The notes below the pieces were generated by a model that saw only the letters and a program-made list of their open reading frames with translations, was not told where the DNA came from and did no database searches. Made by a program: the position numbers and the translations under genes. From assembly GCA_002401305.2 (NCBI GenBank), contig NVSO02000079.1, forward strand, positions 1-5,629: a stretch of DNA of 5,629 nt. The letters are read 5' to 3'. The stretch comes from Rhodobiaceae bacterium. GTDB taxonomy: Bacteria > Pseudomonadota > Alphaproteobacteria > Parvibaculales > Parvibaculaceae. This document shows, piece after piece, positions 1-5,629 of the stretch (within the stretch, counting starts at the first letter, position 1; every line of letters begins with the position of its first letter).

Positions 1-1
1 G

Positions 2-760
2 GACACGAGCTCTGCTGAAACCCATTTTGGTTTCAAGACCGTTCCTGAGGCGGACAAGGCTAAAATGGTCCATGAGGTTTTTGCCCAAGTGGCTGAACGT
101 TATGACCTGATGAATGACCTGATGTCTGGTGGCCTACACCGGCTCTGGAAACAAGTCATGCTGGATTGGCTTAACCCACCGCGCTCCGATAAACCCTACC
201 ACCTCATCGATGTGGCGGGCGGGACAGGCGACATTGCGTTTCGCTGTCTAGACCGCGCAGGCAGCGGTGCGCAAGTCACACTGTGCGACATCAACGAACA
301 CATGTTGCAAGTGGGGCGTGAACGGTCTGAGAAACACGGCTATAGCGACCGGGTTGAGATTGCGTGCGGCGATGCGATGAAATTGCCTTTCCCCGATCAA
401 TCGTTCGATGCCTATACGATTGCCTTCGGCATTCGCAATGTCACGCGCGTTGATGAGGCCATTGCAGAAGCCTACCGGGTTCTCAAACCGGGTGGGCGCT
501 TTATGGTGCTGGAATTCTCCCATGTGGTGTTGCCAGTCATCGACACGCTTTATGAGCGTTATTCTTTTGCGGTCATCCCACAGATGGGCAAGTTCGTCAC
601 GGGCGAGGCTGACCCCTATCAATATTTGATTGAGAGCATCCGGCAATTCCCGCAACAAGAGCGGTTCAAGCAAATGATTGAAGCCGAAGGGTTTGAGCGG
701 GTTTCCTACCGCAACCTCACCGGCGGTGTTGCCGCCATTCACTCTGGTTGGCGGATTTAA
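2..760 (+). CDS. ubiE: UbiE, ubiquinone/menaquinone C-methyltransferase (5' end outside window)
   Basis: SAM-dependent methyltransferase that adds the ring C-methyl group in ubiquinone synthesis (and, where menaquinone is made, methylates demethylmenaquinone). The frame is open to the left edge. The residues before the first internal ATG (position 65) read [16 protein letters not shown], which is the conserved UbiE N-terminus, so the true start lies just upstream and ATG 65 is not the start. The 252 residues in the window compare with about 251 for E. coli UbiE, so only a few are missing. Numbering from the left edge: AERYDLMND is the family signature near 31-39, the SAM-binding glycine motif VAGGTGD is 71-77, the acidic residue after strand 2 (CDIN) is D96, FGIRNV is 142-147, RVLKPGGR is 159-166, and the C-terminus [12 protein letters not shown] is typical. 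It lies five bases before ubiB and is cytoplasmic, probably acting with membrane-bound quinone intermediates. Identification is very secure; the start cannot be seen. Confidence 0.96.
   Translation, partial: DTSSAETHFGFKTVPEADKAKMVHEVFAQVAERYDLMNDLMSGGLHRLWKQVMLDWLNPPRSDKPYHLIDVAGGTGDIAFRCLDRAGSGAQVTLCDINEHMLQVGRERSEKHGYSDRVEIACGDAMKLPFPDQSFDAYTIAFGIRNVTRVDEAIAEAYRVLKPGGRFMVLEFSHVVLPVIDTLYERYSFAVIPQMGKFVTGEADPYQYLIESIRQFPQQERFKQMIEAEGFERVSYRNLTGGVAAIHSGWRI
750..755 (+). promoter_or_regulatory. Ribosome binding site deciding the ubiB start
   Basis: GGCGGA lies within the last codons of ubiE and ends ten bases before ATG 766. It supports that ATG over the TTG at 748-750, which overlaps the site itself and has no purine-rich stretch upstream. 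It is a moderate match to the anti-Shine-Dalgarno sequence. Confidence 0.5.
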
Positions 761-765
761 CTCAT

Positions 766-2355
766 ATGCTGCGCAGTCTTCGCTCCCTTAGCCAATTGTT
801 TCGTACCGCACGCGTGCTTGCACGTCATGATGCGCTGTTCTCGCTTGAAGTGACCCAATCAATGCCTTTGCCCGCACGGATTGCGCGACATATTCTGCGA
901 TTTGGCGCGGGGCGTATTGCTGATGATTCCTCTTCTGGCGAACGTCTCTCCAGTGCCTTTGAACAATTAGGGCCGACCTATATCAAGATGGGGCAATTCC
1001 TTGCCACCCGCGCCGATGTGGTTGGACCTGAGATTGCCAATGGTCTGGCTGTATTGCGCGATAAGCTCCCGTCCTTTGGGCGCGAGAAGGCTGTCGACAT
1101 TATCCAAAGCGACTTTCATCAACCGATTGAGGCGCTCTATCATTCCTTTGGCGACCCGGTGGCGGCCGCCTCCATTGCCCAAGTTCACAAAGCCACCCTG
1201 CTTGAAGACGACGGTACTGAAAAGACCGTGGCGGTGAAGGTTCTGCGACCCGATGCCCAAGCCCGATTTGACCGCGAACTTGATGCCTTTTTCTGGGCCG
1301 CTGAAATGGCGGAACGGTGTGTACCGTCTATGCGCCGATTGCGTCTCGTCGATGTGGTGCAGACCTTGGCAGATAGTGTTGAGCTGGAAATGGATTTGCG
1401 GCTAGAAGCTGCCGCCCTGTCTGAAATGGCCGAGCGCTCCGTCCAAGACACTCACTACCGGGTGCCGAGTGTTGATTGGAAACGCACCAGTAAGCGGGTG
1501 CTCACTTTGGAATGGGTTGATGCCATTCCCGCCGCTGATATTGAGGCCCTGACCGAGGCCGGTATTGACCTGCCGAAATTGGCAACTCACATCATTCAAA
1601 CATTCTTGACCCATGCCTTGCGCGAAGGGTTTTTCCACGCAGACATGCATCAGGGGAATTTATTCGTTGATCCTGATGGGACCTTGGTGGCCATCGACTT
1701 TGGCATTATGGGTCGGTTGGACGCCAAATCACGGCGGGTATTGGCTGAAATCCTCTACGGTTTTGTCCAACAGGATTATCGCCGGGTTGCCGAAGTTCAT
1801 TTCGAAGCCGGTTATGTGCCTAAAACCCAAGACGTAGAACTGTTTGCCCAAGCGCTGCGCGCTATCGGTGAACCTATTTTTGGTAAATCGGCCGAAGATG
1901 TTTCCATGGGTCGGTTACTGACCCAGCTGTTTGATACCACCGGTCAATTTGAAATGGCGACCCGACCTGAATTGGTGCTGCTGCAAAAAACCATGGTCGT
2001 TGTCGAAGGTGTGGCCCGCAGTTTTGATCCCGACCACAATATTTGGGACAGTGCAGAACCCATCGTACGCCAATGGATTGAACAAGAGATGGGGCTTGAA
2101 GCCCGCCTTCAAGAAGCTGCCAATAGTGCTACAGCTTTAGCTCAAGCGGCAGCTGAATTGCCGGAGTTTCTCGAGCGCATGGGACGGGCCGCCCGGCAGC
2201 TCTCGGATCAATTGGATGAAGGCGGCTTACGCCTGCACGCTGACACTGCTAAAGCCATTGGCAAAGCAGAAGGGGCCGCTCAGCGCCCCGGTCATCTGGC
2301 TCTTTGGGCCATCGCTGCGGCCTTGGGTGCCCTTGCGATCATTCAAATCCTCTAA
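766..2355 (+). CDS. ubiB: UbiB, ubiquinone biosynthesis ADCK/COQ8-family atypical kinase/ATPase
   Basis: UbiB is needed for ubiquinone synthesis. It belongs to the ABC1/ADCK/COQ8 protein-kinase-like family and is thought to use ATP to help extract or hand over lipid quinone intermediates. The old label '2-polyprenylphenol 6-hydroxylase' is a misannotation. With the ATG start the protein has 529 residues (E. coli UbiB has 546). Visible motifs: KxGQ as KMGQ at 74-77; the Ala-rich nucleotide loop PVAAASIAQVH at 131-141; the VAVK lysine at 158; HADMHQGNLF with D293 and N298; and DFG at 311-313. The C-terminal region (about 445-505) is Ala/Glu-rich and amphipathic, followed by a hydrophobic segment at about 510-529 that ends the protein, so it is probably a tail-anchored inner-membrane protein with one clear membrane span. 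The start follows ubiE by five bases with GGCGGA at 750-755 as ribosome site. A TTG at 748 inside ubiE could add six residues but lacks a ribosome site. Confidence 0.95.
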   Translation: MLRSLRSLSQLFRTARVLARHDALFSLEVTQSMPLPARIARHILRFGAGRIADDSSSGERLSSAFEQLGPTYIKMGQFLATRADVVGPEIANGLAVLRDKLPSFGREKAVDIIQSDFHQPIEALYHSFGDPVAAASIAQVHKATLLEDDGTEKTVAVKVLRPDAQARFDRELDAFFWAAEMAERCVPSMRRLRLVDVVQTLADSVELEMDLRLEAAALSEMAERSVQDTHYRVPSVDWKRTSKRVLTLEWVDAIPAADIEALTEAGIDLPKLATHIIQTFLTHALREGFFHADMHQGNLFVDPDGTLVAIDFGIMGRLDAKSRRVLAEILYGFVQQDYRRVAEVHFEAGYVPKTQDVELFAQALRAIGEPIFGKSAEDVSMGRLLTQLFDTTGQFEMATRPELVLLQKTMVVVEGVARSFDPDHNIWDSAEPIVRQWIEQEMGLEARLQEAANSATALAQAAAELPEFLERMGRAARQLSDQLDEGGLRLHADTAKAIGKAEGAAQRPGHLALWAIAAALGALAIIQIL

Positions 2356-2416
2356 TTCCCCCATTCTGCTGAATCTGTGGAAATAATACCCTTTTTTCTG
2401 CGGTTTCATTTTTATC

Positions 2417-2445
2417 TACACATTTGAGTGGTAAAACCCTATATT
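2417..2445 (+). promoter_or_regulatory. Candidate sigma-70-type promoter for coaBC
   Basis: TACACA (2417-2422, four of six matches to TTGACA) is separated by 17 bases from TATATT (2440-2445, five of six matches to TATAAT). This would start transcription near 2452, giving a leader of about 85 bases before coaBC. A closer-looking -35 box, TTGAGT at 2424-2429, sits only ten bases from the same -10 and cannot pair with it. The call rests on consensus matching in AT-rich DNA and is weak. Confidence 0.3.
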
Positions 2446-2525
2446 CCCCTCCAAATGACGCTTGATGCCCTCTGTCCTACCGATCCCTCGGAAAGGAGCA
2501 TGACGGCGACTGTAAGCGCTTTTGT

Positions 2526-2532
2526 GAGGGAG
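2526..2532 (+). promoter_or_regulatory. Ribosome binding site for the coaBC GTG start
   Basis: GAGGGAG ends five bases before GTG 2538, a good Shine-Dalgarno match at suitable spacing. It decides the non-ATG start: no ATG occurs in frame upstream before the stop at 2463-2465, and the protein beginning at GTG has the expected N-terminus. The site is embedded in the possible 28-codon leader ORF. Confidence 0.65.
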
Positions 2533-2537
2533 TTTCT

Positions 2538-3770
2538 GTGACTGAGCTGACACCACTCCACGGTAAACGTATTTTGCTGATTATTGGCGGCGGCATTGCG
2601 GCCTATAAAACATTGGAATTGATCCGTCGCTTGGCGGACAAGGGTGTGCGAGTGCGCGCCATTATGACCAAAGCCGCGCATGAATTTGTCACGCCCCTTT
2701 CTGTCTCCAGTCTTACAGGTGAAAAAGTCTACACCGACCTTTTTGATCTGACCGATGAAGCTGAGATGGGACACATCCAACTTTCACGCGACGCGGACCT
2801 TCTGCTGGTGGCTCCTGCCACCGCTGACCTCATGGCGCGCATGGTTGCAGGCATGGCCAATGATCTGGCTACCACGGCGCTCCTGGCCACTGACAAGCCT
2901 GTGATGGTGGCGCCTGCCATGAATGTGCGGATGTGGGAGCATAAAGCCACCCAACGTAATATTGCTCAGCTCACCCAAGACGGTGTTGGGTTTATTGGAC
3001 CCGATGACGGCAACATGGCGTGCGGTGAATTTGGTCCGGGACGACTTTCTGAAACGCCTGACATTATTGCTGCCTTGGAAAATCATTTCAGTGCCGCAAC
3101 AGGGCCGCTTGCCGGACGCCATATTTTGGTGACCTCTGGCCCCACTCATGAGCCAATTGATCCGGTGCGCTATTTGGCCAATCGGTCGTCTGGCAAACAA
3201 GGCCATGCGATTGCAGGCTCGCTTGCAAGCTTAGGGGCCCAGGTGACACTTGTCGCAGGCCCGACTGCACAACCCACTCCACAAGGTGTAAAAATTGTAC
3301 ACGTTGAGACGGCACGTGAAATGTTGGCAGCGTGCCAAACAGCCCTTCCTGCAGACGGCGTTATTTGTGCTGCAGCGGTTGCTGATTGGCGTGTGGTGCA
3401 AGATGCCGAACAGAAAATGAAAAAGGGACCGGACGGAGTGCCTGCTTTGGCGCTCACGGAGAACCCTGACATTCTGGCAATAATTTCCCAACTGCCTAAA
3501 GGTCAGCGCCCGGCTTTGGTTGTTGGTTTTGCTGCTGAAACAGAAAAAATTATTGAACATGCCACTGCCAAATTGGCGCGCAAAAAATGTGATTGGCTTG
3601 TGGCCAATGACGTATCGCCTGCAAGCGGTGTGATGGGCGGGGATATGAATACCGTTCACGTGCTCAGCGCCACTGGCCGCGACGACTGGCCCCAATTGAG
3701 CAAGACAGAAGTCGCTGATCGGTTGGCGCGCAAAGTTGCAGATTATTTTTCAACATCCTCTCATCATTAG
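2538..3770 (+). CDS. coaBC: CoaBC, bifunctional phosphopantothenate-cysteine ligase / phosphopantothenoylcysteine decarboxylase
   Basis: This enzyme performs two successive steps of coenzyme A synthesis. CoaB joins 4'-phosphopantothenate to cysteine using CTP, and CoaC decarboxylates the product to 4'-phosphopantetheine with FMN. The 410 residues match the family (E. coli 406). The N-terminal flavoprotein half (about 1-185) has GGGIAAYK (17-24), the catalytic His79 in [20 protein letters not shown], the PAMN motif (126-129, Asn129), and the catalytic Cys162 in [11 protein letters not shown]. The C-terminal CoaB half starts with [19 protein letters not shown] (193-211), followed by NRSSGK with Asn215 (the position that attacks the activated intermediate in E. 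coli CoaB), the lysine cluster KMKK (293-296) and ENPDIL (308-313). All catalytic residues I know for the family are present, so both activities are expected. It starts with GTG behind a good ribosome site. dut follows after 11 bases, so the two are probably one transcript. Confidence 0.96.
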   Translation: MTELTPLHGKRILLIIGGGIAAYKTLELIRRLADKGVRVRAIMTKAAHEFVTPLSVSSLTGEKVYTDLFDLTDEAEMGHIQLSRDADLLLVAPATADLMARMVAGMANDLATTALLATDKPVMVAPAMNVRMWEHKATQRNIAQLTQDGVGFIGPDDGNMACGEFGPGRLSETPDIIAALENHFSAATGPLAGRHILVTSGPTHEPIDPVRYLANRSSGKQGHAIAGSLASLGAQVTLVAGPTAQPTPQGVKIVHVETAREMLAACQTALPADGVICAAAVADWRVVQDAEQKMKKGPDGVPALALTENPDILAIISQLPKGQRPALVVGFAAETEKIIEHATAKLARKKCDWLVANDVSPASGVMGGDMNTVHVLSATGRDDWPQLSKTEVADRLARKVADYFSTSSHH

Positions 3771-3781
3771 ACGGACCTATC

Positions 3782-4246
3782 ATGACGCTGAAAGTTTCCA
3801 TAGACGTACAAACCCTTCCTCATTTTGGTGATTTGGTTTTGCCTGCTTACGAAAGTGAAGGGGCGGCCGGAATGGATTTGCGTGCAGCTCTTGGGGACGG
3901 CGAAGTCATCACACTTGAACCGGGTGCCAAAGCCATGGTGCCAACGGGTTTGGCAATGGCGTTGCCTGTTGGCCATGAAGCGCAGATACGTCCGCGCTCT
4001 GGCCTTGCCGCAAAACACAGCGTTACGGTGCTTAACTCACCGGGCACAATTGACAGCGATTACCGGGGTGAAGTCAAAGTTATCCTGATCAATCATGGAT
4101 CGTCACCGTTCAAAATTGAACGGGGTGAACGCATTGCCCAAATGGTGATTGCGCCTGTGACACAGGGTGTTTGGACCCGCGTCGAAGAGCTATCCGAAAC
4201 GGCCCGAGGGGCGGGCGGCTTTGGATCAACCGGTACAAAAGGCTAA
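3782..4246 (+). CDS. dut: Dut, trimeric dUTP diphosphatase (dUTPase)
   Basis: Dut hydrolyses dUTP to dUMP and pyrophosphate, keeping uracil out of DNA and supplying dUMP for thymidylate synthesis. The 154-residue length fits the homotrimeric family (E. coli about 151). All five dUTPase motifs are present in order: motif 1 AAGMDLRA (28-35), motif 2 PRSGLAAKH (71-79), motif 3 [13 protein letters not shown] (88-100) with the catalytic Asp91 and Tyr94, motif 4 [10 protein letters not shown] (114-123), and the glycine-rich C-terminal motif 5 [10 protein letters not shown] (142-151) that closes over the nucleotide. The ATG follows the coaBC stop by 11 bases, with a weak GGA ribosome site at 3773-3775. 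Coupling to coaBC is a common bacterial arrangement. Nothing unusual is visible. Confidence 0.97.
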   Translation: MTLKVSIDVQTLPHFGDLVLPAYESEGAAGMDLRAALGDGEVITLEPGAKAMVPTGLAMALPVGHEAQIRPRSGLAAKHSVTVLNSPGTIDSDYRGEVKVILINHGSSPFKIERGERIAQMVIAPVTQGVWTRVEELSETARGAGGFGSTGTKG

Positions 4247-4292
4247 GGCTTTGACCGCTGGTTGAGATGAAACGGATTGAGAGGATAAGAAC

Positions 4293-4742
4293 ATGCTGCG
4301 TCTATCTAAGAAGACCTTACTGGCGCTTGAGGCCGTGGTCGATGTCGCGGTGAACGCTCGGCCCGATCCGGTGCAATCCAAAGACATCACAAAACGTCAA
4401 GGTATCCCGCAGCGTTATCTCGAACAGGTGATGCAGCAACTTGTTCACGCCAGTATCCTCAAAGGGGTGCGTGGCCCCCGCGGTGGATATCGCTTGGCGC
4501 GCGAACGTCGGCGTATTACGCTGGCTGAAATTGTTCGCGTTGTGAGTGCGATGGAAGCCAGCGAAGAGCCGAGCCCGGGACCCTCTGAATTGGGACAAAA
4601 GGTTGTTGGTCCTTTGTGGGACGAAATTCAAAGCGAAATGATCACGCGCCTTGAAGCCATTACCATCGAAGATTTGTGCCAGAAAGCAAATGCGGCTGGT
4701 GTGGGTGCTGCGTCCAAACCAACCAGTGATTTTATTATTTAA
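4293..4742 (+). CDS. Rrf2-family transcriptional regulator lacking Fe-S ligands (CymR-like), next to cysK
   Basis: A 149-residue DNA-binding regulator of the Rrf2 family. The N-terminal winged helix-turn-helix (about 1-83) shows the family pattern: a helix around IPQRYLEQVMQQL (38-50) with the usual YLEQ motif, then the wing VRGPRGGYRLAR (59-70), then ITLAEIVRVV (75-84). Fe-S members such as IscR carry three cysteines just after this (about residues 92-106). Here that stretch has none, and the only cysteine is Cys129 in EDLCQKA. WDEIQSEMITRLEAITIEDL (109-128) resembles the dimerisation helix of cluster-free members such as CymR. The protein ends SDFII, a C-terminal isoleucine tail like those that bind CysK. 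The start is supported by GAGAGGA at 4279-4285, seven bases upstream. It lies 46 bases after dut and 80 before cysK. I infer control of cysteine or sulfur genes, probably including cysK, and perhaps its own expression. The family is secure; the target is inference. Confidence 0.9.
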   Translation: MLRLSKKTLLALEAVVDVAVNARPDPVQSKDITKRQGIPQRYLEQVMQQLVHASILKGVRGPRGGYRLARERRRITLAEIVRVVSAMEASEEPSPGPSELGQKVVGPLWDEIQSEMITRLEAITIEDLCQKANAAGVGAASKPTSDFII

Positions 4743-4822
4743 GGCCCCTAACAAAGATCATTTGACATCATAAATAATATGCATGGCCCTCTTATGGCGC
4801 CAGCAACAAGGTGGAGGCTATT
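4743..4822 (+). promoter_or_regulatory. Rrf2-cysK intergenic region, candidate promoter/operator for cysK
   Basis: Eighty bases with an AT-rich core. A perfect TTGACA lies at 4762-4767, but no acceptable -10 box sits 16-18 bases downstream (that spot reads GGCCCT), so it is not a confident promoter. The TAATAT at 4775-4780 is too close to it. An alternative pairing is CTAACA (4748-4753), 17 bases, then TAAATA (4771-4776), also poor. Possible operator elements are CATA-N5-TATG (4769-4781) and ATCAT repeated at 4757-4761 and 4767-4771, ten bases apart. No hairpin with a T run follows the regulator gene, so readthrough into cysK is possible. Confidence 0.35.
4813..4817 (+). promoter_or_regulatory. 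Strong ribosome binding site of cysK
   Basis: GGAGG, five bases before ATG 4823, is the best Shine-Dalgarno match in the window. It fixes the cysK start and suggests efficient translation. Confidence 0.7.
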
Positions 4823-5629
4823 ATGAGCGAAGAGCGTCTAGGTCGCGGAAAAATTTACAACAACATTATTGAAACCATTGGGAACACACCTCTCGTGCGG
4901 CTTAATAAGACCGCCAAAAACGCAGGTGCCAAAGCTGATATTTTGTTGAAGCTGGAATATTTTAACCCGCTTTCCAGTGTCAAAGACCGCATCGGCCAAG
5001 CCATGATCGAAGACCTTGAGAACAAAGGCATGATCAATGAGCAAACACTGATCGTCGAACCCACATCAGGTAACACCGGCATTGCGCTTGCTTTCGTGTG
5101 TGCCGCCAAAGGGTATAAATTGACGCTGTGCATGCCCGAAAGCATGTCCATTGAGCGCCGCAAAATGCTGGCCTTGCTTGGGGCGACCATCGAACTTACC
5201 CCCGCTGAAAAAGGCATGAAGGGGGCTGTGGCTCGCGCACAGGAATTGCTGGAAGAGCACCCTAATGCTGTGATGCCTCAACAGTTTGATAATCCGGCGA
5301 ACCCGGCTGTACACAGACGCACGACGGCTGAAGAGATTTGGAATGATACGGACGGCACTGTTGATGTGGTGATTTCTGGCGTTGGCACCGGCGGCACGTT
5401 CACTGGCATTTCTAGCTTGATCAAGGAACGCAAACCAAGCTTCAAAATGGTTGCTGTGGAACCTGAAGACAGCCCTATCTTGTCTGGTGGCCAACCGGGC
5501 CCGCACAAAATTCAAGGCATCGGGGCAGGCTTTATTCCGGGCAACCTCGACACAGACCAAATTGATGAAGTCATCACCATTGGCAATGAAACCGCTTTTG
5601 AAACCGCTCGTTTGGTTGCGCGTGAAGAA
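4823..5629 (+). CDS. cysK: CysK, cysteine synthase A (O-acetylserine sulfhydrylase), 3' end outside window
   Basis: A PLP enzyme that makes cysteine from O-acetylserine and sulfide in the cytoplasm. The frame is open from ATG 4823 to the right edge, giving 269 residues. E. coli CysK has 323, so roughly the last 50-60 are missing, including the serine that binds the PLP ring nitrogen. Motifs in order: GNTPLVRL (20-27); the PLP Schiff-base lysine Lys54 in NPLSSVKDR; the substrate loop TSGNTG (81-86), which in CysK also holds the terminal carboxylate of partner C-terminal peptides; the PLP-phosphate loop GVGTGGT (186-192); and [11 protein letters not shown] (229-239), which is typical of CysK. 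I see no N-terminal haem-binding region or C-terminal CBS domain in the visible part, so cystathionine beta-synthase is unlikely. CysM is a less likely alternative. It follows the Rrf2-type regulator by 80 bases. Confidence 0.95.
   Translation, partial: MSEERLGRGKIYNNIIETIGNTPLVRLNKTAKNAGAKADILLKLEYFNPLSSVKDRIGQAMIEDLENKGMINEQTLIVEPTSGNTGIALAFVCAAKGYKLTLCMPESMSIERRKMLALLGATIELTPAEKGMKGAVARAQELLEEHPNAVMPQQFDNPANPAVHRRTTAEEIWNDTDGTVDVVISGVGTGGTFTGISSLIKERKPSFKMVAVEPEDSPILSGGQPGPHKIQGIGAGFIPGNLDTDQIDEVITIGNETAFETARLVAREE

Larger units (their letters stand above)
2356..2537 (+). promoter_or_regulatory. ubiB-coaBC intergenic region / coaBC leader with possible short ORF
   Basis: This 182-base gap is the longest in the window. 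Its first half is AT-rich with a six-T run at 2392-2397, but only a weak 4-bp hairpin (ATTC/GAAT, 2363-2374) precedes it and not directly, so I do not call a terminator. A possible leader ORF of 28 codons runs from ATG 2455 to TGA 2541 (second in-frame ATG at 2500). Its stop overlaps the coaBC GTG start in the form GTGA (2538-2541), as in translationally coupled genes. The purine-rich AAAGGAG at 2492-2498 lies only one base before ATG 2500, too close to serve it well, and ATG 2455 is preceded by pyrimidines, so translation of this ORF is uncertain. Two CCCTC tracts (2447-2451 and 2485-2489) are complementary to the coaBC ribosome site. Confidence 0.4.

Noticed and set aside
248..742. 164-codon open frame on the minus strand opposite ubiE
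   Set aside because: It lies wholly inside a well-supported gene, its translation matches no family I recognise, and it mirrors the codon bias of the + strand.
748..765. TTG start adding six residues to UbiB
   Set aside because: No ribosome site precedes it, while ATG 766 has one and gives the usual UbiB N-terminus.
2363..2397. Rho-independent terminator after ubiB (T run at 2392-2397)
   Set aside because: The only hairpin nearby has a 4-bp stem and ends about 18 bases before the T run.
2784..3695. Several minus-strand open frames of 100-154 codons opposite coaBC
   Set aside because: They overlap each other and a complete CoaBC. Long antisense frames are expected in such sequence.
4251..4279. 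Promoter for the Rrf2 gene from TTGACC at 4251-4256
   Set aside because: No sequence resembling a -10 box lies at suitable distance; the expected position reads GGATTG.
4784..4802. Hairpin TGGC/GCCA or palindrome TGGCGCCA as a terminator between the regulator and cysK
   Set aside because: The stem is only four pairs with an 11-base loop and there is no T run after it. The palindrome is short enough to be chance.
5066..5560. 164-codon open frame on the minus strand opposite cysK
   Set aside because: The + strand encodes CysK with all its motifs through this span. The antisense frame is a shadow with no recognisable domain.

Overview
The window is a stretch of bacterial chromosome with six protein-coding genes, all on the + strand: ubiE (5' end cut off), ubiB, coaBC, dut, an Rrf2-family regulator, and cysK (3' end cut off). 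No RNA genes, insertion sequences, CRISPR arrays or prophage genes are visible. The order ubiE-ubiB-coaBC-dut, with ubiB directly abutting ubiE and no ubiJ between them, is the arrangement familiar from Alphaproteobacteria. Base composition looks moderate, roughly half G+C by eye, without an obvious compositional break. I infer an alphaproteobacterium but cannot name a genus.

Layout. Positions 2-2355 hold the ubiquinone pair: the C-methyltransferase UbiE and the membrane-anchored atypical kinase/ATPase UbiB, five bases apart and surely co-transcribed. A 182-base gap (2356-2537) follows. It holds a weak promoter candidate and a possible 28-codon leader ORF whose stop overlaps the GTG start of coaBC. 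Positions 2538-4246 hold coaBC (bifunctional coenzyme A biosynthesis) and dut (dUTPase), 11 bases apart. After 46 bases comes the Rrf2-type regulator (4293-4742), then 80 bases of partly AT-rich DNA, then cysK (O-acetylserine sulfhydrylase, from 4823 past the right edge).

How they work together. The left half is quinone, CoA and nucleotide housekeeping. The right end is a cysteine-synthesis pair. The most interesting point is that the Rrf2 regulator lacks the three cysteines that bind an Fe-S cluster in IscR-like proteins, and it ends in the residues SDFII-COOH. C-terminal isoleucine tails of this kind (SDYVI in plant serine acetyltransferase, as I recall it) dock in the active site of CysK. 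In Firmicutes the Rrf2 protein CymR partners with CysK to repress cysteine genes. Here the regulator is encoded directly upstream of cysK, so a CymR/CysK-like sensor in an alphaproteobacterium is a concrete, testable hypothesis. CoaB consumes cysteine, which links the cysteine genes loosely to the CoA gene beside them.
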